A DNA stretch of 64,000 nt from Calliopsis andreniformis (lineage: Eukaryota > Arthropoda > Insecta > Hymenoptera > Andrenidae): contig NW_027480544.1 of assembly GCF_051401765.1 (NCBI RefSeq), forward strand, positions 1 to 64,000, given 5' to 3'. Made by a program: the position numbers and the translations under genes. The notes under the pieces are model-generated. The model saw nothing but the letters and a program-made list of their open reading frames with translations. It ran no database searches and was not told the origin of the DNA. This document shows positions 1-12,050 of this stretch, in pieces. Every line of letters starts with the position of its first letter. Position 1 is the first letter of the stretch.

Positions 1-213
1 GGATTGAAGATTGAGTATTGAGAATACAAGATTGACGATTGAGGATTGAGGATTGAGGATTGAGAATTGAGGATTGAGGATTGAAGATTGAGTATTGAGG
101 TTGAAGGTTGACGATCGAGGACTGAGGGTTGTGGATTGAGGACGAGGACTGAGGGTTGAGTATTGATGTTTCAGGTCTGAGGACTGAGGATTGAGGATTG
201 AAAATTGAGGATT
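1..213 (+). repeat. Left-edge segment, copy of 14,784-14,996
   Basis: This segment repeats 14,784-14,996 at an offset of 14,783 bp. Shared rare words include AGAATACAAG, a GGTTGAAGG word and GACGATCGAGG. After about 213 the similarity jumps to a different partner (module A near 16.86 kb), so this is a recombination-type junction inside the array. No gene is present. Confidence 0.8.
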
Positions 214-1400
214 GAGGATTGAGGATTGCAGATTGAGGATTGGTTATTGAGGATTGTAGAATGAGGATTGAGGATTGAGGACTGAGGACTGAGGATTGAG
301 GATTGAGGATTGAGAATTGAGGATTGAGGATTGAGGATTGAAGATTGAGGATTGGGTTCTGAGGACTGAAGGACGAGGATTGAGGATTGAGGAATCAGGG
401 TTGAGGATTCAGGATTGAGGTTGGAGGACTGAGGACTGAGGCTTGAGGATTGATAATTGAGGATTGAGGATTGAGGATTGAAGATTGAGGATTGAGGATT
501 GAGGACTGAAGCATGAGAATTCAGGATACTCTATTGAGTATTGAGAATTGAGGATTAATGATTGAGTATTGAGGATTGATGGTTGGGGGTTCTGTGTTGA
601 ATATTGAGGATGGAGTATTGAGGATTGAGGATTGAGGATTGAGGATTGAAGATTGAGTATTGATGATTGAAGGTTGGGGATTGAGGATTGAGTGTTATGG
701 ATTGAGGACGAGGACTGACGGTTGAAGAATGAGGTTTGACGATTGAGGATTGGGGTTTGAGGATTGAGGATTGAGGTTTGACGACTGAGGACTGAGGATT
801 GAGGATTGAGGATTGAGGATTGAGGCTTGAGGGTTGAGGATTGAAGATTGAGGATTGGGGACTGAGGATTGAAAATTCAGCATTGAGGATTGCGGATTGA
901 GGATTGAGGATTGAGGATTGAGGATTGAGGATTGAAGATTGGGTATTGATGATTGAAGATTGAGCATTGACGATTGAGGGATGAGGGTTGCGGACGAGGA
1001 CTGACGGTTGAGGATTGAGGTTTGAGGATTGAGGATTGAGGATTGAGTATTGAAGATTGAGGATTGATGATTGAGAATTGAGGTTTGTGGGTTGAGGATT
1101 GAGGATTGAGGAATGAGAGTTGAGGGTTGAGGACGAGGACTGACGACTGAGGATTGAGGTTCGAGGATTGAGGATTGAGGACTGAGGACTGAGCATTGAG
1201 GATTGAGGATGGAGCATTGAGGACTGAAGATTGAGGGCTGGGGACTGAGGACTGAATATTGAAGATTAAGGATAGAGGATTGGGGATTGTGGTTCTAGGA
1301 TTGAAAAATGATTATTGAGGATTGAACGGTGAGGATTGAGGATTGAGTATTGAGAATTGAGAATTGAGAATTGAGGATGAGGACTGAGGGTTGAGGATTG
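214..1400 (+). repeat. Module A, copy 1
   Basis: A module of about 1.2 kb found almost word for word at 16,855-18,041 (offset 16,641 bp) and in shortened form at 2,298-3,350 (offset 2,072 bp at the left end, 1,968 bp at the right end). Diagnostic words are TTGCAGATTG near 226, the EcoRI landmark at 517, GTGTTATGG near 690 and AGGATAGAGG near 1,271. The longest - strand frame here (555-1,217, 220 codons) has an equally long counterpart in the far copy, with only a few residues changed; this reflects DNA duplication rather than protein selection. Confidence 0.85.
704..721 (+). repeat. Example of the register-breaking word GAGGACGAGGACTGACGG
   Basis: This 18-base word contains a 6-bp unit (GAGGAC before GAGGACTGA) and so shifts the heptamer phase by one. 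It recurs dozens of times across the window (for example near 2,780, 10,278, 16,667, 22,353, 36,534, 40,084 and 57,726), normally followed by GTTGAGGATTGAGG. It is one reason why the large duplication offsets are not multiples of 7. Confidence 0.85.
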
Positions 1401-2297
1401 AGGATTGAGGATAGAGAATTGAAGATTGAGTATTGATGATTGAAGATTGAGGATTGAGGATTGAGGGCTGAGGATTGAGGACGAGGACTGACGGTTGAGG
1501 ATTGAGGTTTGAGTATAGAATCCTAAGAATTCAGGATAATCTATTGAGTATTGAGAATTGAAGATTGATGTTTGAGTATTGAGGATTGAGGATTGAGGAT
1601 TGAGGATTGAGGATTGAGTATTGCAGTTGAGGGTCGATGATTGAGGATTGATAACTGAGGGTTGAGTATTGATGCTTGAGGTCTGAGGATTGAGGATTGA
1701 GGATTGCGAATTGAGGATTGCGGATTTAGGATTGAAGATTGAGGATTGGGTGTTGAGGATTGAAGAACGATGATTGAGGATTGAGGATAGAATATTGAGG
1801 ATTGGGTATTGAGGATTGAACATTGAGTATTGAGGATTGAACATTGAGGATTGTGGATTGAGTATTGAAGGTTGAGGATTGAGGATTGAGGATTTATGAT
1901 TGAAGAATGAGGATTGAGGATTGAGGATTGAGGATTGAGGATTGAAGATTGAGTATTGAGGATTGAAGATTGAGGATTGAGGATTGAGGATTGAAGATTG
2001 AGTATTGAGGATTGAAGATTGAGCATTGAGGATTGAGGATTGAGGATTGAGGATTGAGGATTGAGGATTGTAGATTAAGTATTGAGGATTGAAGATTGAA
2101 GATTGAGGACTGATGACCGAGGATTGAGGAATGAAGGTTGAGGATTGAGGACTAAGGATTGAGGATTGAGGATTGAGGATTGAAGATTGAGTATTGATGA
2201 TTGAAGGTTGAGCATTGAGGATTGAGGGTTGAGGGTTGTGGACGAGGACTGGCGGTAGAGGATTGAGGTCTGAGGATTGAGGATTGAGGATTGAGGA
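1401..2297 (+). repeat. Mosaic of heptamers between the first two A modules
   Basis: Heptamer array without a gene. It contains an EcoRI landmark at 1,527 in the context AGTATAGAATCCTAAG, which also occurs near 16,751, 25,130 and 33,001. That links this stretch to the right end of module S. The last part, from about 1,900, is nearly pure consensus with few marker words. Confidence 0.8.
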
Positions 2298-3350
2298 TTG
2301 CAGATTGAGGATTGGTTATTGAGGATTGAAGAATGAGGATTGAGGATTGAGGACTGAGGACTGAGGATTGAGGATTGAGGATTGAGAATTGAGGATTGAG
2401 GATTGAGGATTGAAGATTGAGGATTGGGTTCTGAGGACTGAAGGACGAGGATTGAGGATTGAGGAATCAGGGTTGAGGATTCAGGATTGAGGTTGGAGGA
2501 CTGAGGACTGAGGGTTGAGGATTGATAATTGAGGATTGAGGATTGAGGATTGAAGATTGAGGATTGAGGATTGAGGACTGAAGCATGAGAATTCAGGATA
2601 CTCTATTGAGTATTGAGAATTGAGGATTAATGGTTGAGTATTGAGGATTGATGGTTGAGGGTTCTGTGTTGAATATTGAGGATGGAGTATTGAGGATTGA
2701 GGATTGAGGATTGAGGATTGAGGATTGAGTATTGATGATTGAAGGTTGAGGATTGAGGATTGAGTGTTATGGATTGAGGACGAGGACTGACGGTTGAGGA
2801 ATGAGGTTTGAGGATTGAGGATTGGGGATTGGGGATTGAGGATTGAGGTTTGACGACTGAGGACTGAGGATTGAGGATTGAGGATTGAGGATTGAGGATT
2901 GAGGCTTGAGGATTGAGGATTGAAGATTGAGGATTGGGGACTGAGGATTGAAAATTCAGCATTGAGGAATGAGGATTGAGGATTGAGGATTGAGGATTGA
3001 GGATTGAGGATTGAGTATTGAAGATTGAGGATTGATGATTGAGAATTGAGGTTTGTGGGTTGAGGATTGAGGATTGAGGAATGAGAGTTGAGGGTTGAGG
3101 ACGAGGACTGACGACTGAGGATTGAGGTTCGAGGATTGAGGATTGAGGACTGAGGACTGAGCATTGAGGATTGAGGACGGAGCATTGAGGATTGAAGATT
3201 GAGGGCTGGGGACTGAGGACTGAATATTGAAGATTAAGGATAGAGGATTGGGGATTGTGGATCTAGGATTGAAAAATGATTATTGAGGATTGCACATTGA
3301 GGATTGACGATTGAGTATTGAGAATTGAGAATTGAGAATTGAGGATGTGG
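2298..3350 (+). repeat. Module A, copy 2 (internally shortened)
   Basis: Second copy of module A, about 2.0 kb after the first. Matching points are TTGCAG (226 and 2,298), GAATTC (517 and 2,589) and GGAGCATTGAGG (around 1,212 and 3,180). The offset falls from 2,072 to 1,968 bp between the left and right ends, so about 104 bp present in copy 1 is missing here. A - strand frame of 234 codons (2,481-3,185) is part of the repeat. Confidence 0.82.
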
Positions 3351-4810
3351 ACTGAGGGTTGAGCATTGAGGTTTGAGGAATGAGGATTGAAGATTGAGGA
3401 TTGGGTATTGTGGATTGAAGATTGAGGTTTGAGGACTGAGGAATGAGGATTGAGGATTGAGAATTGAGGATTGAGGATTGAGGATTGAAGATTGAGGATT
3501 GGGTATTGAGGATTGAAGAATCAGGATTGAGGATTGAGGATTGAGGATTGAGCATTGAGGGTTGAGGATTGAAGATTGAGTATTCAGGATTGGAGATTGT
3601 CGATTGAGGATTGATGGTTGAGGATTGAGGATTGAGGATTGAAGATTGAGTATTGAGGATTGAAGATTGAGGATTGAGGATTGAGGACTGAGGATTGGGG
3701 ATTGAAGATTCAGGATTGGGGACTTAGTGTTGAGGGTTGAGTGATGAGAATTGATGATTGTGGATAGAGATATGAAGATTGCAGGTTGAGTATTGAGTAT
3801 TGAAACCTATGAATTGAGGATATTCTATTGAGGATTGAGGATTGACAACTGATTGTTGAGGACTGTGGGCTGAAGATTGAGGATTCAGGATTGAGGATTC
3901 AGGATTGAGGATTCAGAATTGAGGTTTGAGGACTGAGGATTGAGGATTGAGGATTGAGGGTTGAGGGTTGAGGATTGAGGACTGAAGATTGAGGATTGGG
4001 TATTGAGGATCGTACATTGAGGATTGAGGATTGAGTATTGAGGGTTGAGGGTTGACAATTGAAGATTGAATATTGATGATTGAAGATTGAGGATCGAGGA
4101 TTGAGGGTTGTGGATTGAGGACGAGGACTGAGGGTTGAGTATTGATGTTTGAGGTCTGAAGATTGAGGATTGAGGATTGAGAATTGAGGATTGAGTATTG
4201 AGGATTGAAGATTGAGGATCGGGTGTTGAGGATTGAAGAATGAGGATTGAGGATTGAGGATTGAAGATTGAGGATTGAGAATTTAGGATTGATGATTGAA
4301 GATTGAGTATTGAGGATTGAAGATTGAGGATTGAGGATTGAGGATTGAAGATTGAGGACTGAGTGTTGATGGTTGAGTGATTAGAATTGATGTTTGTGGA
4401 TTCTGATTTGAAGATTGAAGAATGGGGATTGAGTATGGAAAACTGTAAATTGAGGATATTCTATTCAGGTTAGAGGATTGATAGTTGATTTTTGAGGACT
4501 GAGGGCTGAAGATTGAGGACTTAGGATCGAGGATTCGGGATTGAGGTTTGAGGGCTGAGGATTGAGGGTTGAGGATTGAGGATTGAGTATTGACGCTTGA
4601 GGATTGAGAGTTGAGGATGGAGGATTGAAGAGAGAGGACTGAGTGTTGAGAATTGAGTGTTGAGAATTGAAGTTTGAGGATTGAGATTTGATTATAGAAT
4701 ATTGTGGATTGAGTATTGAACCATGAGAATTCAGGATATTCTATTGAGTATTGAGAATTGAGGATTGATGGTTGAGGGTTGAGTGTTGAATATTGATGAT
4801 TGAGTATTGA
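3351..4810 (+). repeat. Partial module S with type II landmark
   Basis: About 3,540-4,800 matches 15,330-16,580 at an offset of 11,782 falling to 11,768 bp (a 14-bp, two-heptamer change). About 3,340-4,360 also matches 19,370-20,330 (offset about 15,971 bp, shared word GAAACCTAT). It holds a type II landmark near 3,710-3,910, a diverged one near 4,350-4,560 and the EcoRI landmark at 4,727. No gene is seen. Confidence 0.78.
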
Positions 4811-6229
4811 GGATTGAAGGTTGAGGATTGAGGATTGAGGATTGAGGATTGAAGATTGAGGATTGGGGATTGAGGATTGGCGTTTGAGGATTGAGTATTG
4901 ACGATTGAGAATTGAGGATTAAGGATTGAAGATTGAGTATTGAGGATTGAAGATTGAGGATTGAGGATTGAGGATTGAGGATTGAGAACTGAGGATTGAG
5001 GATTGAGGATTGAGCATTGAGGATTGAAGATTGAGGACTGGGGATTGAGGATTCAAGATTGAGGATTAAGGATTGAGGATTGAGGATTGAGGTTTGAGGA
5101 ATGAGGATTGAGTATTGAGGATTGAGGATTGAAGATTGAGTATTGATGATTGAAGGTCGAGGATTGAGGATTGAGGGTTGAGGATTGAGGACGAGGACTG
5201 ACGGTTGAGGATTGTGGTTTGAGTATTGAGGATTGAGGTTTGAGGATTGAGAATTGAGGATGAGGTCTGAGGTTTGAGGATTGAGGTTTGAGGAATGAGG
5301 ATTGAGGATTGGGGATTGAGGATTGTGGATTGAGGATTGAGTATCGAAGGTTGAGGATTGATGACTGAGGATTGAGGATTGCGGATTGAAGATTGAGGAT
5401 TGAGGATTGAGGGTTGAAGGTTGAGTGTTGAGGATTGAAGGTTGAGGATTGACGATTGAGGATTGAGGATTGATGATGGTGGCTGAGGTTTGAGGTTTGA
5501 GGTTTGAGTATTGAATCCTGAGAATTCAGGATGTTCTATTGAGTATTGAGAATTGAGGATTGATGCTTTAGTATTGAGGATTCAGGATTAAGGATTGAGG
5601 ATCGAGTATTGAAGATTGAGGATTGATGATTGAGGATTTAGGATTGAGGATTGAGGATTGAGGATTGAGGATTGAAAATTGAGTATTGAGGATTGAAGAT
5701 TGAGGACTGAGGAATAAGGATTGAGGATTGAGGTTGAGGGCTGAGGGTTGAGGATTGAGGTTTGAGGACTGAGGACTGTGGATTGAGGATTGAGAATTGA
5801 GGATTGAGGATTGACGATTGAGGATTGAGGATTGAGGATTGAAGATTGAGTATTGAGGATTGAAGGTTGAGGATTGAGGATTGAGGGCTGAGGATTGAGG
5901 ATTGAGGATTGAGGATTGAGGATTGAAGATTGATTACTGGGGATTGAAGATTGAGGATTGAGTATTGAGGATTGAGGATTGAGGATTGAATATTGAGGAT
6001 TGGGGACTGAGCGTTGAGGGTTGAGTGATGAGAATTAATGTTTGTGGATAGAGATTTCAAGATTGCAAATTGAGTATCGAGTATTGAAAACTGTGAATTG
6101 AGGATAGTCTATTGAGGATTGAGGATTGACAATTGATTGTAGAGGACTGAGGGCTGAAGATTGAGGATTCAGTATTGAGGATTCAGAACTGAGGTTTGAG
6201 GACTGAGGTTTGAGGATTGAATATTGAGT
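4811..6229 (+). repeat. Mosaic stretch with module T
   Basis: The segment near 4,850-5,150 recurs near 7,890-8,190 (shared word GGCGTTTGAGG, offset 3,037 bp). Module T (about 5,330-5,740) carries GAAGGTTGAGGATTGATGAC, a triple GAGGTTT run and the EcoRI landmark at 5,522 in the form GAATTCAGGATGTTCT. T recurs near 9,650-9,990 and 10,780-11,130. A type II landmark lies near 6,000-6,190. No gene is seen. Confidence 0.78.
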
Positions 6230-7470
6230 ATTGAGGATTGAATATTGAGGATTGAGGATTGAGGATGGAGGATTGAAGAAAGAGGACTGAGTGTTAAGGA
6301 TTGAGTGTTGAGAATTGATGTTTGAGGGTTGAGATTTGATTATTGATTCTTGTGGATTGAGTATTGAACGATGAGAATTCAGGGTATTCTATTGAGTATT
6401 GAGAATTGAGGATTGATGGTTGAGTATTGAGGATTGGTAGTTGAGGGTTGTGTGTTGAAGATTGAGGATTGAGGATTGAGGACTGACGCTTGAGGGTTGA
6501 GAATTGAAGATTGAGTATTGAGGATTGAAGGTTGAGTATTGAGGATTGAGGATTGAACATTGAGGACTGAGTGTTGAGGGTTGAGTGATGAGAATTGATG
6601 TTTGTGGATAGAGATTTGAAGATTGCAGATTGAGCATTGAGTATTGAAAACTGTGAATTGATGATATTCTATTGAGGATTGAGAATTGACAACTGATTGC
6701 TGAGTACTGAGGGATGGAGATTGAGGATTCAGGATTGAGAATTCAGAATTGAGGATTGAGGACTGAGGACTGAGGATTGACGATTGAGTGTTGAGGATTG
6801 AAGATTGAGGATTAAGGATTGAGTATTGGGGATTGAGGATCTAGGATTGAAAATTGATTATTGAGGATTGAAGATTGAGGATTGAGGATTGAGGATTGAG
6901 AATTGAGAATTGAGGATAAGGACTGAGGGTTGAGGATTGAGGTTTGAGGAATGAGGATTGAGGATTGAGGATTGAGGATTGAAGATTGAGTTTTGATGAT
7001 TGAAGATTGAGGATTGAGGATTGAGGGTTGAAGATTGAGGACGAGGACTGACAGTTGAGGATTGTGGTTTGAGGATTGAGGGTTGAGGATTGAGAATTGT
7101 GGATGAGGACTGAGGTTTGAGGATTGATGACTGAGGATTGAGGATTGACGATTGACGATTGCGGATTGAGGATTGAAGATTCAGGATTGAGGATTGAGGA
7201 TGGATGATTGAAGAGAGAGGACAGAGCGTTGAGGATTGAGTGTTGAGAATTGATGTTCGAGGGTTGAGATTTGATTATTGATTTTTGTGGATTGAGTATT
7301 GAACGATGAGAATTCAGGGTATTCTATTGTGTATTGAGAATTGAGGATTGATGGTTGAGTATTGAGGATTGATGGTTGAGGGTTGTGTGTTGAATATTGA
7401 GGATTGAGGATTGAGGATTGAGGATTGAGGATTGAGGATTGAGGATTGAAGATTGAGTATTGAGGATTGA
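6230..7470 (+). repeat. Module U, copy 1
   Basis: Recurs at about 26,091-27,331 (offset 19,861 bp, exact at EcoRI landmarks 6,375 to 26,236 and 7,310 to 27,171) and again 7,871 bp further on. A second partial copy lies near 12.2-12.9 kb. Diagnostic words are GAACGATGAGAATTCAGGG, GATTTTTGTGG and a GAGAATTC site at 6,739 inside the type II element. No gene is seen. Confidence 0.83.
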
Positions 7471-9390
7471 AGGTTGAGGATTGGGGATTGAGGATTGAGG
7501 ATTGAAGATTGAGGATTGGGGATTGAGGATTGGCGATAGAGGATTCAGTATTGACGATTGAGAATTGAGGATTGAGGATTGAAGATTGAGTATTGAGGAT
7601 TGAAGATTGAGGATTGAGGATTGAGGATTGAGGATTGAGGACTGACGATTGAGGATTGAGGATTGAGCATTGAGGATTGAAGATTGAGGACAGGGGATTG
7701 AGGATTCAAGATTGAGGATTAAGGATTGAGGATTGAGGATTGAGGTTTGAGGAATGAGGATTGAGGATTGAGGATTGAGGATTGAAGATTGAGCATTGAT
7801 GATTGAAGGTCGAGGATTGAGGATTGAGGGTTGAGGATTGAGGACGAGGACTGACGGTTGAGGATTGTGGTTTGAGGATTGAGGATTGAAGATTGAGGAT
7901 TGGGGATTGAGGATTGGCGTTTGAGGATTGAGTATTGACGATTGAGAATTGAGGATTAAGGATTGAAGATTGAGTATTGAGGATTGAAGATTGAGGATTG
8001 AGGATTGAGGATTGAGGATTGAGAACTGAGGATTGAGGATTGAGGATTGAGCATTGAGGATTGAAGATTGAGGACTGGGGATTGAGGATTCAAGATTGAG
8101 GATTAAGGATTGAGGATTGAGGATTGAGGTTTGAGGAATGAGGATTGAGTATTGAGGATTGAGGATTGAAGATTGAGTATTGATGATTGAAGGTCGAGGA
8201 TTGAGGGTTGATTGTCGAGGACTGAGGGCTGAAGATTGAGGATTCAGGATTGAGGATTCAGAATTGAGGTTTGAGGACTGAGGATTGAGGATTGAATATT
8301 GAGTATTGAGGATTGAAGATTGAGGATTGAGGATTGAGGATTGAGGATTGAAGATTGAGTATTGATGATTGAAGATTGAGGATTGAGGATTGAGGGTTGA
8401 GGATTGAGGACGAGGACTGACGGTTGAGGATTGTGGCTTGAGGATTGAGGATTGAGGATTGAGAATTGAGGATGAGGGCTGAGGTTTGAGGATTGAGGAT
8501 TGTGGAATGAGGATTGAGGATTGGGGTTGAGGATTGAGGATTGAGGATTGAGTATTGATGATTGAGAATTGAGGATTGAGGATTGAAGATTGAGTATTGA
8601 GGATTGAGGATTGAGGATTGAGGATTGAGGATTGAGGATTAAGGACTGAGGGTTGAGGATTGAGGATTGAGCATTGAGGATTGAAGATTGAGGAGTGGGG
8701 TTAAGGATTGAAGATTGAGGATTAAGGATTGGGGATTGGGGATTGGGGATCTAGGATTGGAGATTGATTATTGAGGATTGAAGATTGAGGACTGAGGACT
8801 GAGGATTGAGTATTGAGGATTGAGGATTGAGTATTGAGGATTGAGGATTGGGGATTGAAGATTGAGTATTGGTGAGTGTAGATTGCGGATTGACTATTGA
8901 GTGTTGAGGTTTGAGGACGAGGACTGAGGGTAGAGGATTGAGGTTTGAGGACAGAGGATTGAGGACTGAGGACTGAGAATTGATAATTGAGGATTGAGGA
9001 TTGAGGACTGAGGATTGACGATTGAGTATTGAAGATTGAGGATTGATGACAGAGGATTGTGTATTGAGGATTGATGATTGCAGATTGAGTATTGAAAATT
9101 GAGTATTGAGGATTGAGTATTGAGGATTGAGGATTGAGGATTGTGGATTGAAGATTGAGTATTGAGGTTTGAAGATTGAGTATTGAGGACTGAGGATTGA
9201 GGATTGTGGATTGAGGATTGAGGATTGACGATTGAGAATTGAGGATTGAGGATTGAACATTGAGGACTGAGTGTTGTGGGTACAGTGATGAGAATTGAAG
9301 TTTGTGGATAGAGGTTTGAAGATTGCAGATTGAGCATTGAGTATTGAAAACTGAGAATTCAGGATATTCTATTGAGTATTGAGAATTTTG
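7471..9390 (+). repeat. Mosaic stretch matching 12.9-14.2 kb
   Basis: Together with the end of module U this region is repeated downstream: offset 5,491 bp at 7,310 to 12,801, dropping to 5,005 bp at the GATCTAGG words at 8,748 and 13,753. About 0.49 kb is therefore missing from the downstream copy. Three overlapping - strand frames (8,722-9,393, 8,751-9,260 and 8,894-9,337) read the same heptapeptide cycle in all three frames over the same DNA, which is the clearest local argument that none of them is a gene. Confidence 0.78.
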
Positions 9391-11280
9391 CATTGATGGT
9401 TGAGTATTGAGGATTGATGGTTGAGGGTTGTGTGTTGAATATTGAGGATTGGTGGATTGAGTATTGAAGACTGAGGACTGTGGACTGAGGATTGAGTATT
9501 GAGGATTGAGGATTGAGTATTGAGGATTGAGGATTGAAGATTGAGTATTGATGAGTGAAGATTGCGGATTGATTATTGAGGGTTGAGGTTTGAGGACGAG
9601 GACTGAGTGTTGAGGATTGAGGTTTGAGGACAGAGGATTGAGGATTGAGGATTGAGTATTGAAGGTTGAGGATTGATGACTGAGGATTGAGGATTGCGGA
9701 TTGAAGATTGAGGATTGAGGATTGAGGGTTTAAGGTTGAGGACCGAAGATTGAGGCTTGACGTTTGAGGATTGAGGATTGAGGATGATGGCTGAGGTTTG
9801 AGGTTTGAGGTTTGAGTATTGAATCCTGAGAATTCAGGATGTTCTATTGAGTATTGAGAATTGAGGATTGATGCTTTAGTATTGAGGATTCAGGATTGAG
9901 GATTGAGGATTGAGGATTTAGGATTGAGGATTGAGGATTGAGGGTTGAGGATTGAAAATTGAGTATTGAGGATTGAAAGTTGAGGACTGAGGAATAAGGA
10001 TTGAGGATTGAGGATTGAGGATTGAGGATTGAGGATTGAAGTTTGAGTGTTGAGTATTGAGGGTTGAAAATTGAGGATTGAGTACTGAGGATTGAGGATG
10101 AGGGCTGAGGTTTGAGGTTTGAGGTTTGAGTATTGAATCCTGAGAATTCAGGATATTCTATTGAGTATTGAGAATTGAGGATTGATGGTTGAGTATTGAG
10201 GACCGAGGATTGAGGATTGAAGGTTGTGTATTGATGATTGAAGATTGAGGATTGAGGATTGAGTGTTGAGGGTTGAGGACGAGGACTGACGGTTGAGGAT
10301 TGATGTTTGAGGATTGAGGGTTGAGGACTGACGACTGAGGATAGAGGATTGAGGATGGAGCATTGGGGATTGAAGATTGAGGACTGGGGATTGAGGATTG
10401 AATATTGAGGATTAAGGATTGAGGATTGGGGACTGAGGATCTAGGATTGAATATTGATTATTGAGGATTGAAGATTGAGGATTGTGGATTGAGGATTGAG
10501 AATTGAGAATTGAGGATAACGACTGAGGGTGGAGGATTGATGTTTGAGGAATGAGGATTGAGGATTGAGGATTGAGGATTGAAGATTGAGTATTGATGAT
10601 TGAAGCTTGAGGATTGAGGATTGAGGGTTGAGGATTGAGGACGAGGACTGACGGTTGAGGATTGTGGTTTGAGGGTTGAGGATTGAGGATTGAGAATTGA
10701 GGATGAGGACTGAGGTTTGAGGATTGAGGTTTGAGGAATGAGGATTGAGGATTGAGGATTGAGGATTGAGGATTGAGGATTGAGTATTGAAGGTTGAGGA
10801 TTGATGACTGAGGATTGAGGATTGCGGATTGACGATTGAGGATTGGGGATTGAGGGTTGAAGGTTGAGTGTTGAGGATTGAAAGTTGAGGATTGGCGATT
10901 GAGGTTTGAGGATTGAGGATGATGGCTGAGGTTTGAGGTTTGAGGTTTGAGTATTGAATCCTGAGAATTCAGGATGTTCTATTGAGTATTGAGAATTGAG
11001 GATTGATGGTTTAGTATTGAGGATTCAGGATTGAGGATTGAGGATTGAGTATTGAAGATTGAGGATCGATGATTGAGGATTTAGTATTGAGGATTGAGGA
11101 TTGAGGATTGAGGACTGAAGATTGAGTATTGAGGATTGAAGGTTGAGGACTGAGGAATAAGGATTGAGGATTGAGGATGAGGGCTGAGGGTTGAGGATTG
11201 AGGTTTGAGAACTGAGGACTGAGGATTGAGGATTGAGGACTGAGGATTGACGATTGAGTATTGAGGACTGAGGATTGACC
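9391..11280 (+). repeat. Module T copies 2 and 3 with flanking heptamers
   Basis: Contains EcoRI landmarks at 9,830, 10,144 and 10,965. The first and last lie in the module T context seen at 5,522 (offsets 4,308 and 5,443 bp), with the shared words GATGATGGCTGAGG and GAATTCAGGATGTTCT. The landmark at 10,144 is a hybrid with a GATATTCT ending. No gene is seen. Confidence 0.77.
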
Positions 11281-12050
11281 ACTGAGTATTGAAGATTGAG
11301 GATTGATGTCTGAGAATTGAGGAGTGAGGTATGGTGATTGCGGATTGAGTATTGAAAATTGGGTATTGAGGATTGAATATTGAGGATTGAGGATTGAGTG
11401 TTGAGGATTGAAGATTGAGTGTTGAGGATTGAAGATTGAGGATTGAGGATTGACGATTGGGGATTGAGGATTGAGGTTTGAGGATTGACGATGAGGGCTG
11501 AGGGTTGAGGATTGAGGTTTGAGGTCTGAGGACTGAGGATTGAGGATTGAGAATTAAAGATTGAGGATTGAGGATTGAAGATTGAGGATTGGGTATTGAC
11601 GATTGAAGATTGAGGATTGAGGATTGAGGATTCAGGATTGAGGATTGAAGATTGAGTATTGAGGATTGAAGACTGACGATTGAGGATTGAGGGTTGAGGA
11701 TTGAGGATTGAGAATTCAGGATTGATGATTGAGTATTGAGGACTGAAGATTGAGGATTGAGGACTGAGGATTGAGGATTGAGAATTGAGGATTGAGGATT
11801 GAGGATTGAAGATTGAGGATTGGGTATTGAGGATTGAAGAATGAGGATTGAGGATTGAGTATTGAGGATTGAGGATTGAAGATTGAGTATTGAGGATTGA
11901 GGATTGCGGATTGAGGACCGAGGATTGAGGATTGAGGATTGAGGATTGAGGATTGAGGATTGAGGATTGAGGATTGAAGATTGATTATTGAGGATTGAAG
12001 ATTGAGGATTGAGTATTGAGGATTGAGGATTGAGGATGGAAGATTCAGGA
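11281..12050 (+). repeat. Low-information heptamer stretch
   Basis: Mostly consensus and common variants (GGATTGA, GAATTGA, AGATTGA). Includes a run of near-perfect consensus around 11,920-11,980. I could not assign a clear partner elsewhere in the window, and there is no gene or landmark. Confidence 0.7.
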